Shown here: positions 1-27,204 of the stretch, one piece after another
How the letters are laid out: each line of letters begins with the position of its first letter
Position numbering within the stretch: the stretch's first letter is position 1
Assembly (NCBI GenBank): GCA_037039925.1
Contig: JAXRKP010001707.1
Location: forward strand, 1-64,000
Direction: 5' to 3'
Source: Doris montereyensis
Taxonomy: Eukaryota > Mollusca > Gastropoda > Nudibranchia > Dorididae
Length of the DNA stretch: 64,000 bases
The notes under the pieces: model-generated
Seen by the model: only the letters and a program-made list of their open reading frames with translations
The model's database searches: none
Told to the model about the DNA's origin: nothing
Translations under genes and position numbers: made by a program

Positions 1-47
1 AAAGAATCAATATTTCAACCCCCAGTCAGCCTGTCTGTCTGTCTATG

Positions 48-174
<127 letters not shown>

Positions 175-200
175 TAAAGTGGGAGTTTGAGTGTAAACAG

Positions 201-13856
<13,656 letters not shown>

Positions 13857-14421
13857 CTCACATGTCATTCAGAAGAGGCAAAACGTCCATTCGATGATGA
13901 CTAATTTGAGAGAGACAGTTAAAAATGATATCTATTTGACAAAATTTATAATTTGATCTGGCTGTTAAAACAAAATGACAACAAAAAGGGGAAGCAAAAT
14001 CATAAAATTGAAATTGTGACCTCAGCTATTGAAGTGAAAAAGAAATGGAACAGTTGACCTACAATTTCATTTTTAGTTTCCCAACAAGTTCATAATTACT
14101 GTTCCCCCCTCCCCACAACAACGTCCTCTGTTATTACCGACTACTTCCCTGCAAATTTCATCTGTTATAACCCTTCATCCAGTAGGCTATTCATACTCAT
14201 ATATGGACAAATAGTAAGGCAAGGGTTATATCGAAAGTGGTGAACAATGATATGAGATAATATTGAAGCCCGATAGGAACAGAGGAGACAATTACAATTT
14301 AAAGGAATGGACGGGGTGCGCTCTTTTTCATGGCGAGGCGATGGGTACCGACATGAAGGTCACATGTTCAATTTTATAGATGTCCAAGGATTTCTTTTTT
14401 GTTTGTCTATTCCTTTGCATT

Positions 14422-14715
14422 TGGTAGCCCAGAGGCAAGGTGTTGGTCTCCCAACCAAAAGGTAGTGGGTTCGAGCCCTGTGACAGTTGAAACATTTTCT
14501 CAAGGTTTTTCAAGTAAAATCTACACCCCACCCTCTCCCTTGTCCAGGTACGTGGATCAACACCTAATCCCATCGGAGACGGATGATAAAAGGGAGGTCA
14601 CAACACCCTGTGCACGTTAAAGATCCCTTTGCTGTTTACAGGACAGCCGAGGCAAAATCAAAAATCCTACCAAAAACCCTGAGGTCACCTTTTTGATCAA
14701 AATCAAAATCTTTCG
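14422..14715 (+). mobile_element. tRNA-derived SINE, family 2
   Basis: A second SINE family. The head GGTAGCCCAGAGGCAAGGTG resembles box A and AGTGGGTTCGAGCCC is box B. The body contains CATCGGAGACGGATGATAAA, GTGCACGTTAAAGATCCC and CTGTTTACAGGACAGCC. The tail is ATCAA-rich. Confidence 0.75.
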
Positions 14716-17700
14716 TATTTGTCCCATCTTTGTTCCTATGTGGCTTGAATATTATTTCATGTCATTGCTCAGCATATTCACATATGGCGCCATCACTGTG
14801 GAATTTCATGCCTAGGTCACAGGGTTTGTCTTTTTTACTTTAATTTTTTTTTTTTTTTTTTTACTTTCTTGTTTTGTTTGTTTGAGTTTTGTTTTACTTC
14901 TTCCTGTTTTGTGATATGTTTTGGTTTGTTTGTATATTTGCTTTTGCCAGCCGTTGTTCCTGAAGTATCGCAATTCCTTTTTTTTTTTTTTTTAATTTTT
15001 AGCTGGCATATGTGTCATCCTTTACATACACATACACTCGCATCCTTTTTTTATTTTGTTTCCTTTTTTCCTTTTTCATAATTCACTTTTAATTTTGATA
15101 ATCTGAAAGATCGGCCTGAATAGATTGTATGTATGACTATAGTCCAGCTCTGTGAAAAAGAAACTGTTTTGCCTTTAAGAAGAATCTACCTGGGTGTTAT
15201 TGTTAGTATTATTGTTTTCTTGTTTTCTTTCTTATTTCTTTAAAGTATGTGTGTGAAAATAAGAGAGAGAGAGAGAGTGGGGGGGGAGGTATTCTTATGA
15301 TATCCACATTAGTCCCTCAAGTTTTTGTTAAGAGTATACAGAGCAAAAACCCTTTTCCAAGAAACTACTTCTTTTCTCTGTTTGTCTTAGGATTTGTTTT
15401 CTTCTTCCCTAGTAAATGTTTCATAACTTCAACTTGTCGTAGTCACTGACCCATGGATGAAGATGGATGAATTTGTTTCCAAAGCCCCAAGCATTCTATG
15501 ATCTGTAAGGAGATAAGTAGTTTCAAAGGAAAGTGATTCAACTATGACAAGAAACTTCTGTCATATAAGTTTGACATCTTTGTTTACGTTATAAAATGTG
15601 AACATGACATTCAAAAATTGAGGTCACTCACCACTTTAGATGAGAGTAAGAATCAATGTTGTTAATCCAGTCATGAAAGAGACAAGTTGTGAATTCAAAT
15701 GTTCAAGTGGCTGAAGTGACTATTTCAGAGAGAATAAAAGATTGCCTAGGAGAATGGTTGTATTTCATTGACCCATTTTGCTTTTTATCTTCTTTCATTT
15801 TCTTACTAGAACATTTCATTTTCAACATGTGTACTAGAACTAGAATGTTTATTTTCATTTTATTTAGAACTAGAATGTTTATTTCATTTTTTTTTTTTTG
15901 AGGAGGGGAGGAGAGACTTGTTTAGTTTTCTTTTGAATTACTTTCAAATGAACTGTTAAGGATATTATAAGTTTAATCATTCTTTTGCACATTATGTTTT
16001 TATCCAAAGACATAGAAAATTTCTTTTTATCTCTTCCCTGAAATGCTTCTTTTGTATTCAAAAATCTAAGTTTGTTTGAAAATGATATAAATAAGATTTA
16101 GATTTAACATTGCCTCTGGCCTAATCAATGGAGGTCAAACTATAACATGAATTGACCAGCTTGATTCTACCTAGTGAAATTATAAGTAAAGGAAGAAATT
16201 GTTGAAAAGTGAAAGCCACTTAAAATTCTCTAACCCGCTGATGGCTGTGTGACTAGCAGTTCTGGCTCTTTGTATGAATGTGCCTTATACGTCATTAAAT
16301 CTCATTGCGGTATCTTTCCTTTCTTTCTTTCACTTATCTTTCATTTTGCTGTTTCCGCTTAATTCATCCTGAGATCACCGCAATGGTGGGCAGGGTAAAT
16401 TTCAATGAAAGAAACAAAGCCTTCTCTAAGGTTGCTTAGCTGCAACATGGATGTCAATGCAGAGCGAATTGCCAGATAACATATGTACTCACATCTAATC
16501 AAAGATTGCTCTGAATAGATTTAATTAAATTAATGCTTGCTTACAATACAGTAGAGACAAGAAAGAAAGCATTTAAATCTTGGGCATTTGTGAAGCAAGG
16601 TAGTGTGTGTTAAAGAGGAGATGAAATCAGATCCAATGAATAAACAATAGGAAAAAGTTTATGTAAGTGTAAGTGATTATGTGTAAATGGGCCGAAGCAG
16701 AGAAAGAGCTGATGGGGGTTTTTCTCTCATGAATTTTAAGAAGGATTCTTATCTAAGTTTATGTAATTTAGATTCTAAATTTTTCTAGGTAAAGCTAAAC
16801 AAATAATGAGATAATCTATATCTAGTGAGTCGAATGAACGCTTTTTATATGGCAACTTTTTTTTATTATTAATATTAAACCAAGGAAAAAAGTATTCAAG
16901 ATGATCTCATTCAGTTTGTTTTAGTCCTTACTGTGTTTTATATTGTTTCATGTATGAAAAATAAAAATTGAGTTTGCTTCCTTGGAAGCTTTCATAATGG
17001 TTAATAATAAACCCCCAAAACATGCCTTGCAGTGTTTGTTTTTAAAAACGTTGAAAGATATTTTAGTCGCAAATATGTAAAGATTTTATTTGGAAGATTT
17101 TGTTTTCAAAGTTACAATCATTTGCAATTTAGAATGGTAACATAATTCTTACAGTGGGAAAATATGAAGTTTTGAAAGGTTGTGTTTTTTCATAACTCTA
17201 TTTCTCCTGATACTCTTTATTTTACTTGTCTTAGTACTTTATATATTTGTCTGTATATGTTACTATTGTTACTCTCCATGAGAACAGTTGTATCCTGTCT
17301 TTTGAAGAAATTTATTTGATATTTTTAGGAAGAGGCCTGTACTCGCAATATATGTTAGGGCATAAATGTTATTGTCTAAAATTATCAATAGTGGGTTGTT
17401 CTTTTTTCTTTCACTTGTACTGTTTATTGAGAGTATATATTTTAATGTTATCAACTGTTTTTTGTTAACAGGGTTGGGGTTGTTTTGTTTTCGTTTTTGG
17501 GAGTAGGGGGGATGATTCTTATGGGAGGTAAGGCTATTCTTTAATAATCACCCAAGAAATTTATAGCCACAGATATGCCTCATGGAAAGTTTAGGTTGCA
17601 GCGCAGGTAAATAAACTTAATGGAAATGTGTGCTAGGGGATTGTCAAAATATTAGCACGCAAGCCTGATGTTTCAGAGTAGAGATATCATTTCTCCTCTG

Positions 17701-17922
17701 GTTTTTCATTTCATTCACTAGTTTTTTTGTTGTTGATATCTTAGAACTAAGATGTTTTTACAGCCTTTATTTTAAACTATTCTCGGCCTTTCTTAAAATT
17801 TGTGATCACCATTTCATTACAGGATTTTGTTTCTTCACTTTGTGTTAAGAGGAACATGAAGAGTACACATTTTGTTTATGAATTACTGACTGTTCATCAG
17901 CATTGGTGTATCTTAGTCAGTT
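14716..17922. other. Gene-free stretch with T-rich tracts
   Basis: Apart from the family 3 repeat at 16305-16420 I see only AT-rich sequence, poly-T runs (near 14847 and 14978) and short chance frames. It may include 3' UTR of the first gene. No exon chain, RNA gene or transposon ends were recognised. Confidence 0.4.
16305..16420 (+). repeat. Dispersed repeat family 3
   Basis: TTTCACTTATCTTTCATTTT, GCTGTTTCCGCTTAATTCAT, CCTGAGATCACCGCAATGGT and GGGTAAATTTCAATGAAAG are the family core blocks. Confidence 0.65.
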
Positions 17923-17942
17923 ATGTGTTTTACGAATGATAA

Positions 17943-18116
<174 letters not shown>

Positions 18117-18439
18117 CTCTGTAAATTTATTGTAGATAAAGAAACAAAAAATCTGGGGCTTGGTCTGTTGTTGATTAGTCTTTTGACAATATTCTCATTA
18201 TCTTGTTTAGAAATGTTTTGACATGTACTCCAAACCTGTTCCCTCACCCAGAGCTCAATGAAAAAAATAAAGTTATTTTAATATCACAATCATATAATCC
18301 TGTTTTTTATTGATAATCCAGAAATGAGTGGGGCGTATGCTTGGAACAAAGGGAAGACTGGTCTAGGATGTATGTTCACTTTTTTTAAAACATTCAGCAA
18401 ATCTGAAAAATCAATGAGACTTCATGGAATTTATTTTAT

Positions 18440-18592
18440 TTTATTTCATTGAAATTTACCCTGTCTACCATTGTGATCACAGGGTGAACTAAGAGAAACA
18501 GTAAGCAAGATGAAAGATAAGTAAAAGAAGGAAAGGAAAGAAATAAGACCTACCAGCAGCACCCGCCAACCGCCCGCACTCCATGGAAAAAA
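18440..18592 (-). repeat. Dispersed repeat family 3 (minus strand)
   Basis: TTTCATTGAAATTTACCCTG, GTGATCACAGGGTGAACTAA, AAACAGTAAGCAAGATGAAA and ACCTACCAGCAGCACCCGCC show a nearly full-length inverted copy. Confidence 0.65.
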
Positions 18593-19489
18593 ACAGTTAA
18601 AAGCTATGGTTACCCTGCTTTACTTATTCATTTTGAAAGAAGAAAGGATGGAAAAATGAATTATGACCTGTTCAGATTACGGCGTGCAACAGATTATTTA
18701 TGTTGGCCAATTCATCAAAGTGTTTAGATGTTTTCAAGCAATTAGAATGTTGCAACAGACTTCACACAAATGAACTTCATACTCTGGGCCAATAATAATG
18801 ATTAATTGAATAATTAATAAATAATTCATACTAAGCTAAAGATTTCCAGCTCAATACATGTATTTTAGTCAACAAGCATGTTTTATCCCGGGTGATATCA
18901 AATACGTTTATTTGATTGAGACAGTACTGTACCGAGGTTACGCCGGTAGGCATGAATAATACTATTCCAGCTCTTCAATTATAAAATCTGCTGAAAATGG
19001 TGGCTTAAGTGAATGAAAATTCTATTCAAAGAAGGGGAAGCAATGACAATTTCCTTGATTTAACGTCACTTCTGGTAGAAGTATTTCTCAAATGAAAACG
19101 ATCTTGGGATCATTTAGAACCTTTATGCAAACTATGGTTACTCTGAGTGGCCTAGAATTAGAGCCTTTGACATATAAAAAAAACGCCGACCAATCAAATT
19201 TATATTTATTCATGTATGTAAAGATACTCATAGATTAACAAGAAACAAAAGACTGACATCTGTTTGGATGGACTCCACATCCCATTTCCTTTAAGAAATC
19301 AAGCCAATAGACCAGACTTTCAACCCATATGAGGAGCTGCCTCCATCCGGATTGCCTCACTTCTACTTTCTACACTTGAGAAGCCATATGCATTATCTTA
19401 AATTGATTAAATTTGCAATGGAAAAAGTAACCCAAATACCATCCGATAAATCAAAACAAAACAAAAACTAGTAGTCTCTTTGCTTTAAT

Positions 19490-19780
19490 TGATTTTAATT
19501 TTATCCATCATGATGGTGATCTCAGGGGTTTTGGTAGGATTTTTAATTTTACCCGGACTCCCCTGTAAACGGCCACATGATTTTAACGTGCACAGAGTGT
19601 TGTGATCTGCACATGGGACATTTATTTAATTGTCCTAGATATCAATACACCTACCCGGACAGAGGGGGAGGGGTTTCGAAAAACGTAAGTACATTTTTCA
19701 ATCAATCGGGGCTTAATCCCATGACCTTTTGGTTAAGAAGCTGACATCTTGCCTCTGGATTACCGAATCCCCATTCTCTT
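19490..19780 (-). mobile_element. tRNA-derived SINE, family 2 (minus strand)
   Basis: Reading the minus strand gives the family 2 head (AATCCAGAGGCAAGATGTC), box B region (CATGGGATTAAGCCCC), GTGCACGTTAAAATC and the Pro-rich-looking tail CCTACCAAAACCCCTGAGAT. It is more diverged than the 51615 copy. Confidence 0.65.
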
Positions 19781-19872
19781 TGCTCACTGCAGTTTCTCAT
19801 TTGAGCAGTTGATGGGTGCTGTTAATAAAGGTATTTCTTTCCTTTCACATGACTTCTATCTTGTTATTTCCT

Positions 19873-20910
19873 CTTAAGCGGAGGGTGTGGGTTTTCAACA
19901 TGATTTTTTACAGTCCTTAAAATAGACAATTTTAACCACTACCTTTGAATTTAACATGTCTAAATTAGCAGGAAAAATAGAGTAAAAAATGTGTTTATCA
20001 TATGGTTGCCATGGAAACGCTACCATCTTGGATTTTCATGGTCAACTTCAACTGATAAAGGCTTTTAAGTTATGATAAGATTCTACGGTAACTTTGCACT
20101 CACAATATTTGGCCCAAAATCTAGAATTCATCACGGACTTTTGATAAATAAATTTAACGGTTTTGATTTTATGAATTTTTTAAAAATGTATAAAGATCTA
20201 GCAACGTTTCCATAATTTGGCAAATTTAATCACAAAAAAAAATGTTATGCAAATATTTGAAACGATATCAACAGATATTTCATATTTGGCTATTGATGCT
20301 ACATACCACATTTAGGGGCAATCGAGCGATAAATAGAAAAGAACTTGATAAATCATTGTGTAAAACTAACACTGTGAGAAAATTGTATTTGAAGTTATTT
20401 TTTCTGTAATTTGAATGTTTATTCTCACATAAACCTACAAAAGAGTGGGATAATACTTTGAAGCGTTATAAAACCTTGAGGCGCTCTGAACTACTTTTTT
20501 ACCCTATTTCGACTGCCAAGGCGTCCTTATATTCATGTGGGATGTGACTTTTTTGATAACAGGGTGCAGAATATGTCACATAATTTCCGGCCAATCGAAG
20601 GCAATATTCAGGACAATTCGTCAAAAGCAGATATTTTGGATTAAGTACACTGTGGCGATTAAAATGAGTACAAACTTGAAATACTTTAGACAAAATTATT
20701 GGCTTTCATAGGTCAACAGGTGTGTTGAAGGTTTGGCCTGTGTAGTTCCTAAAAAAAAGATCATGTAAATTCAAAGAATCAATATTGAACTTCTTTTATG
20801 GTATCATTGGGAAGGGGAATGGATTGTTCCATCCAATAATACAATAAACTAGATTTGGCCCTCTTGGAGAGCAAAAATAGCTTGTTCAGGACCATACGTC
20901 CCCTTAAATT
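19873..20910. mobile_element. Related inverted-repeat element, about 1.04 kb
   Basis: The left end TTAAGCGGAGGGTGTGGGTT and the reverse complement of the right end TTAAGGGGACGTATGGTCCT resemble each other and the 11745 element. The two spans have nearly the same length. An inner block GGTTGCCATGGAAACGCTAC recurs in altered form at 12645 and 29355. Confidence 0.4.
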
Positions 20911-21645
20911 ACCCAGAGATCATCATATAGTGACCGGGGTAAATTTCAATGAAACAGAAAAAAGGAGTTTCTCACAAATCTTACTATTTTACTGTTACAA
21001 CAGGGCTCAACTGAACTGAGAACAACAAGCCTATCCCCTGTGGATGTTTCATGGCCATTTACCCTGTCTACCATGTGCAGTGATATCACTATCACTATCA
21101 CAGTGAATTATTATGAATTGAGGAAACAGTAAGTAAGATGAAAGAAAAACAAGTGAATCAAGAGTGAAAAAACGTAGGACTTACGATTAGTGAACAATAA
21201 TCTCAAAGATTGAAATAGTTGTCTTTGGTTGGTTCAAAATTAAGCCTTTCTGCCATATGTGGTGATCTCAGGGTGAATTAAAAGGAAAGAGTAAGATGAA
21301 AGGTAAGTAAAATAGTAAGAGGAAAGAACTAGAACCTACTAGTACTAGAAAATGTCTGCCAACTGCCAACGACTAAAAGGGTAAATCAATAGTGCATTGC
21401 AGTGTTTGGTTTGTTAGTTTCATTAGAATATACCCCTTTCTACCATTTGCGGTGATCTCAGAATAATTTAAGAAGAAACAGCAAGATGAAGTACATGTGT
21501 CTTTGAAATTACCCTGTCCATAATATGTGGTGATCTTAGGGTGAATTAAAAGGAAACAGTAAGATAAAAAATGAGTGAAAAATGTGAAAGGAAAGAAGCA
21601 GGACATACCAGTAGCCCCTGCCAACCACTCATGAGTTGCAATGAC
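20911..21645. repeat. Cluster of five family 3 copies
   Basis: Partial or full copies lie at about 20911-20957 (plus strand), 21045-21150, 21240-21380, 21415-21490 and 21500-21640 (minus strand). Each has a GTGATCTCAGGGTGAATTAA-like core and AAACAGTAAGATGAAA. They have inserted into or next to each other. Confidence 0.6.
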
Positions 21646-22148
21646 AAAGTAAGAGGATAATGATAGTAGAGAAGAAATGGAGGAAGCAAATCCAGTCAGA
21701 ACATGCATGAATTATATGCACCTCAACACAATAAGACTAGACACTGTTTGTTGAAGTCTTTATAGTAAAATGTTTATTTCCTTGAAAATAAATACAATCC
21801 AACTTGCAACTTGTTTTCCAATCTGGACTTTCTTTGACAGTCAATTTCACTTTTCCTTAAACTTAACATCTAAACAACATTTAGTCACAGAATTATTCAT
21901 AATAGTGAAGAAAAAAACATGTCTTCAAAGTAGAAACAATAAGCAATAAGTAGTTTGCTTATTCAGATACACAGTAGGCATTGCTTTCTGTGTTTGGCTA
22001 ATGCCAACACATTTTATTTATTAAGACATGAGTATAAATAACCCTCAAAAATCCCTTGGAATTTTCCATTCGCACGTTGTTTGTTGGGTTTTTTTTAACT
22101 TTTGTTGGGTTTGTTTGTTGTGTTTGTATTTCAATAACTAAGTTTTAA

Positions 22149-22438
22149 AAAAATTCTTTCAAGGCTCTTAAGGCCTATAGAGCCGGAGCGTATCCTGATT
22201 TCTATAGCGTGAAGCAGGACAGGTGACAATAATCACCTCCTGGTAAGGACACTAGTCTGACGCAGGTTATTACTCCCAAGCTAGTGCTTGTACCCATCTG
22301 CACCTGGGTAGAGTGAGGAAAATGCGTGTTACGTGTCTTTCCCAAGAATACAACGTAGGACCTGGCTTTGCTAGGATTCGAACTCGGGACCTCATGATCC
22401 CCAGTCTGGCCCTAACCGCTCGGCCACCGACGCCACTG
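22149..22438 (-). mobile_element. tRNA-derived SINE, family 1 (copy c)
   Basis: The best-preserved head is here: on the minus strand GGTGGCCGAGCGGTTAGGGC, then GTTCGAATCCTAGCAAAGCC. GCCGAGCGGTTA is a near-perfect Leu/Ser-type tRNA box A. The body and 3' end match the other copies. Confidence 0.85.
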
Positions 22439-24944
22439 TATATCAATAAGACTAAGTCTTAATGAAAAATGACTAGGATGAGGAATGATTTTTGAGGAGG
22501 AAAAGAAAAAAAAATCCAGGTAACCCTTTGGGTGACAATGATAGAGTTCAAACCCCAGTCCTCTTGCTTACAAACACAGCATAGAACATCAGACTACTGT
22601 TGTTGTCTTCTCACATCAATGAAAATAAGATTTCTAGAAAATACATACAAAGTAGAACTACATGACCACAACAACAAAAATCATAGCTAACTCACTCACT
22701 GCTGGGCACTTTATGGTTCAGACCACTGAGAAATACCTTGCATTTTGATACATCATTCAAAAATCACCATAATTGTACTTTTTTGAAGAAGATACATAAT
22801 TCAACATGCATTCTGTTCAGAGAAAAAAAGATATTCTAGATGATGCTGATGGCTTTTGCATGTATAATTTCATTTATTTTGGGAAAAACTAAGCGAGGCT
22901 CGTTTAGATCTTTCAAAAAAATTGAACACTAGCTATAAAAGTTCATTTTGTGCACAATAGATTATTTTTTTCCCTTTTACTACATTCTAAAGATTTGAGT
23001 AATTATTGAATTGCAATCCAAAAAGCCTAAAATAGTGTTTGCAGCCCTATTTGATGATTCATTACAATTTTTGCATCTCCTAAAAGATGTCATACGGATT
23101 TGTGTGTTTAGACAATTTCACTGACTATACGACTGTAAGAGCCTCAAGGCTCTTCTCTTTTTTCAAGTTTAAGATGAACATTATATGAAACCATACACAT
23201 CAAACTAGCTTGCTACAATAAATTGGTAAGAAGAATACAGTGAGTTTGATCACAACTTACAAGGAACATTAACATACCTGCACCAAAAATGTGTGAAATA
23301 TTTAGGAAGCAGTATACATGAATGTTTGAGGCAATAAAATTATGCAACCTCTATAATATGACAAATACATTGTAATTCTGCTCGGAGATAAAACTCTTCA
23401 ATCTATGATGATGAAAAACATGTTTAATCACAACATTTTAAAGCCTATCCTTAACATAACATGAAGAGCTTTGAACTATGTCCAAAGAAATGGGAAAACA
23501 TTCCACCCCTTCCCCCTCCCTCTCAACAGAAAAATAACAACGCCCAACTCCATCATTAACAACAAAAAACTACAAGATTGTCATTTTGTGTTATGCCTGG
23601 ACACGCCCAGTTTTAAGAACAAATATAAGCAAACATTTTGTGTTATAAAAAAATTAACAGAAATATTAAGCCCAAAGCTTGTAAACAGATTGAATTTTGT
23701 AAAGGACGCTTTTAGACTTCTTGACCCAGAAGTAGTGTAGTCACTAAAATAAAATACCTGGATAAAGGGATTGGATTAATAAGCAGATTTATCAAGCTGA
23801 TTCTTGCAGCTTTGAGTCTAGCCGTAGTGAATGATGCGAGCTGATTTTTTCAGCTCAAAGAAGGACAAACAGTAATGTAGAGGTCATACTTGTTTCAAAA
23901 TTTGGCACAGATACTTGAGACCACAGACAGATGAAAATAATCACAACCTTCACTTTCTTGCCTGCAATTCATATGTATGTAGACAACATATTTCTTTTAA
24001 TTATACTATTGAATTATTGGTTAAATAAACATTTAAATTCAATTATATCACACTGAATTATGGCATAATCAAATAAAATAAAATACTATTACACCTGTAA
24101 TATTTTGTGATAAAAAAACTTTTCATCTTTTCATAGAAATTTCTTCCACTTAAAAGGAAAACAAACCAATTTGCAATGGCTGCAATAAATCTAGTAAGCA
24201 TGAGTCAAATTCGTTTTTTGTTCGAAAGGAAAGGTTTGTCATATTTAAGTAGTTTCAATAGACGTATTTGAAAAAATACATGTGAGCTGCATACACATGT
24301 AAGACAAGTTATCCGACAAGTTATCCAGACTTATTAAAGCTGCTGATTATTCTCCCCTCGCAACGAAGGAATGGCTACAAAATGTGCATACAAGTAGAGT
24401 ATTACTATTGAAGACTTGTGCAGACACTAAGATTTTGTTAAATTCAACTCAAACATATTGTAAACCATTACTGTTAAGTTATAAAAGTCACATTGGTCAC
24501 CCCCCTCCTCTCTCTCTCTCTCTCTGTCTGTTTCTCTTTCCCAAGTGGATTGCAAACCCTAACACAACTTTTAAAGAGTTTCATCCAATAAAACCCTATC
24601 ATGAACGCGTGGCTATAATACAAGCATGATGCAACCAGCATAAACACCGTTGAAATATGAACATTGGCATTCCTTTCTGGATGAGATATGTGGAGGGTGA
24701 AGTGGGAACATAAAACTGGACAGCGTTTAGGCCATTTAGATCAAGGGAAAGGCAAGAAGACAAACAGAGGCTGCTTATAGCCCGCCTTCAAGGTGTGTCT
24801 ATCGTACAGTAACAATAGTAACATACCAAATTGATAATCAGAATAAAAGTATTAAGAGATGACTAGGATACTTGTGACATGGTGAGTAGTTTGTTTCTTT
24901 ACCACCTAGTTTTCTCAACAATATAAAACATGCAAAAAAGAATG
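22439..24944. other. Gene-free AT-rich stretch
   Basis: Nothing recognisable on either strand beyond a short CT run near 24508. The 89-codon frame at 23471 lacks splice support and has no family resemblance. Confidence 0.4.
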
Positions 24945-25082
24945 CAGTGGCAATAGTAGCCTTGTGCTTAGGCTGCCGGGCTTGGGATAATAAGGTCCTG
25001 GGCTTAAATCTTGGCAATAGTAGGTCAGACGCTGCATGTTCCTTGGGTAAGATACCTAACACGCATTTCCCCTCTAACCATT
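24945..25082 (+). mobile_element. SINE family 1 fragment
   Basis: A diverged 5' half: TTAGGCTGCCGGGCTTGGGA, GGTCCTGGGCTTAAATC, then TGTTCCTTGGGTAAGATACC. It stops abruptly where a family 4 repeat starts. Confidence 0.55.
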
Positions 25083-25092
25083 TGTTCAAAGG

Positions 25093-25350
25093 TAATAGCA
25101 TCAGATTAAGATAAAGATAAAGATGATTTACAGTCTGTATCCCTGCACAAGTGTAGGCTAACCAACTGTACATCATGTATCCCCCAACAGGTCATTTCAT
25201 TCAAAGTCCTTCTCAACTCCCTTGGGAGCATACAGTACAGACACCTGTTAGGCGCTTCATACTTTCTGACAAGATTTTCTCTGCCTTTGGCTAGGTACTC
25301 ATTCACACCGGGTCAAGTAAGATAAGTAGAAGTACCTTTTCTAAGAGTAC
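25093..25350 (-). repeat. Dispersed repeat family 4 (SINE-like, GATAAA tail)
   Basis: On the minus strand it ends TTAATC..ATCTTTATCTTTATC and contains ACCTGTTGGGGGATACATGA, GTATGCTCCCAAGGGAGTTG and AGAAAAGGTACTTCTACTTA. The same blocks occur in direct orientation at 55488-55795. Confidence 0.6.
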
Positions 25351-27204
25351 AACGTCGTGAAAATACACCTGGGCGAACTAAAAAAGCTTTGAACCAATGC
25401 TGGTATGATTACAAATTCACATCACTGCGGTTCAGCTACAATTCCTCTTTCAGCTGGCAACTAATAACCTGCAACAGACTAACATCCCGATCCACTTCAC
25501 TCTTCAGCAACCCGGCCTGCTTGAGGGAACTTTACTTTTTACTTTTAAAAGATGATGGACTAAAATGGATTAATGGACTAAATGCAAATGGACTAAATTG
25601 AAATAATGTGTCACAAAACTTCAATCCGTTCCTGCCTACTGCGACACAATGTGCCATTAGCCTTGAAGCCCACTGCCACCACATGTGATATCAGCATCTA
25701 TGCTTAAAGCACCCCCAGTGTGTCCCTCACTTACTCTTTGTCTTTGTTATCCCGTAACAATAAGATCTAGCATCGTGCGTGTGAGACTTGAATCAGCATT
25801 CTCGTGATGGTCGAGACATTCTGTTCTTTTGTAAATAATAAGCCTGCATGTGTTTATCTACTTTTCTTTTGTTTTTGACTTACAGCGATTGTAAACAAAG
25901 TGGAAGTATTACGTGCAATGAATGGACCGGCCTACTCACGAATGTTGCCGACAATTAAAAGCTCATCAAAGTTATATAAAAGTATATATTTTCTGAAAGC
26001 TTATTTTGGTCTCTATTTTATGACATTCTTTTCATTAGAATTGAAAGATGTTTTAGTCTCTAAAATTAATTTTAACTGCGACAGGTATACTTTTCATTAG
26101 AAATGTCCTTTTGCTTTGGCATACAGACTGAACAGGAAGTGAGGGGTTTAGGAACATAGACTAGAATTGTGAAGAAAAACCAAATAACATTCTCCTCTCT
26201 CTTATGAGAACAACTTCTCATATCATTACATCAAGTGTATGATATGTGTACACATCCTCGAGGCTTGATAAATAATGACAGCGGACAAAAACAATGTCGA
26301 AGATTCTGTACATTTCAATGATTAGTGCCACATACCGATTTAAGAGTGAAAAATAATTGTGCACATATATACGTCTTGATACGAGATGACTTAGATTGTA
26401 GCATATTTTTAAAATAGTGGGGACCAGTGAGTAACATCACTTATGACTCGGACAAACATATCAATCCCTCTCATTGGATTTTACCCCGTCCACCATACTG
26501 TGTGGTGAGCGCAGAGTGAATTAACATGAAGCAGCAAAATGAAAGATAAGTGAAAAAGCAATAGGAAAGAAGAAGGACCTATTAGTATCGCTCATCAGCC
26601 ACCTACTAAAGATATCAATCAACACACGCAGACAATACATCTTTAACACATATGTACATAACCAACGAGAATAAATAGTTACATGAATAGAAAAAGATGG
26701 CAATCTACAACTGTATCACAAAGAAAAATCAATCTCAGAGCCCATAATACTCAGCAAACAAACAAGTTTAGGAGCTTTTAGAAGGTTTCCAAAGAGCCCC
26801 TACCCCCCCCCCCTCAAATTATTTTCCCCTCCATCTCCCCCCGCACCCATTTTTAATATTAGAATTGTTGCTTCTATACTGTTGATTTAAAACATCATGC
26901 AAAGCTAGTATGCTTTAAAAATGTAAATACATATAATTAATATAAGTGGCAAAATATTTGTTATTAAAAACCCATCTGTCCTAAGATTTAGGGTAAGGCA
27001 TCATCCCAAAAGAACCACTTCACACAAACACTTTCACCCACTCACTCTCTCTGTCTTTCTCTCTCATTTTCTCGCAACACACACCTCTAGGCAAATTTTA
27101 CCATGAAAAGATCTGAGGAGGGATTTTTTTTAAAAGGGGACTTCATGAAATTCATAATTTACTTTTCTTTCTTTCTTTATCAGCTCCCATTCTACCTTCC
27201 GGTG
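25351..27204. other. Gene-free stretch
   Basis: It contains one family 3 copy (26470-26605) and C-rich tracts near 26800. A possible isolated exon at about 25887 (VEVLRAMNGPAYSRMLP) follows a good acceptor but has no partner. Confidence 0.35.
26470..26605 (-). repeat. Dispersed repeat family 3 (minus strand)
   Basis: CTCATTGGATTTTACCCCGT, GTGAGCGCAGAGTGAATTAA, GCAGCAAAATGAAAGATAAG and GAAAGAAGAAGGACCTATTA match the family consensus. Confidence 0.55.

Noticed and set aside
25887..25980. Isolated exon-like stretch VEVLRAMNGPAYSRMLP after a good acceptor
   Set aside because: No donor in phase and no partner exons nearby.
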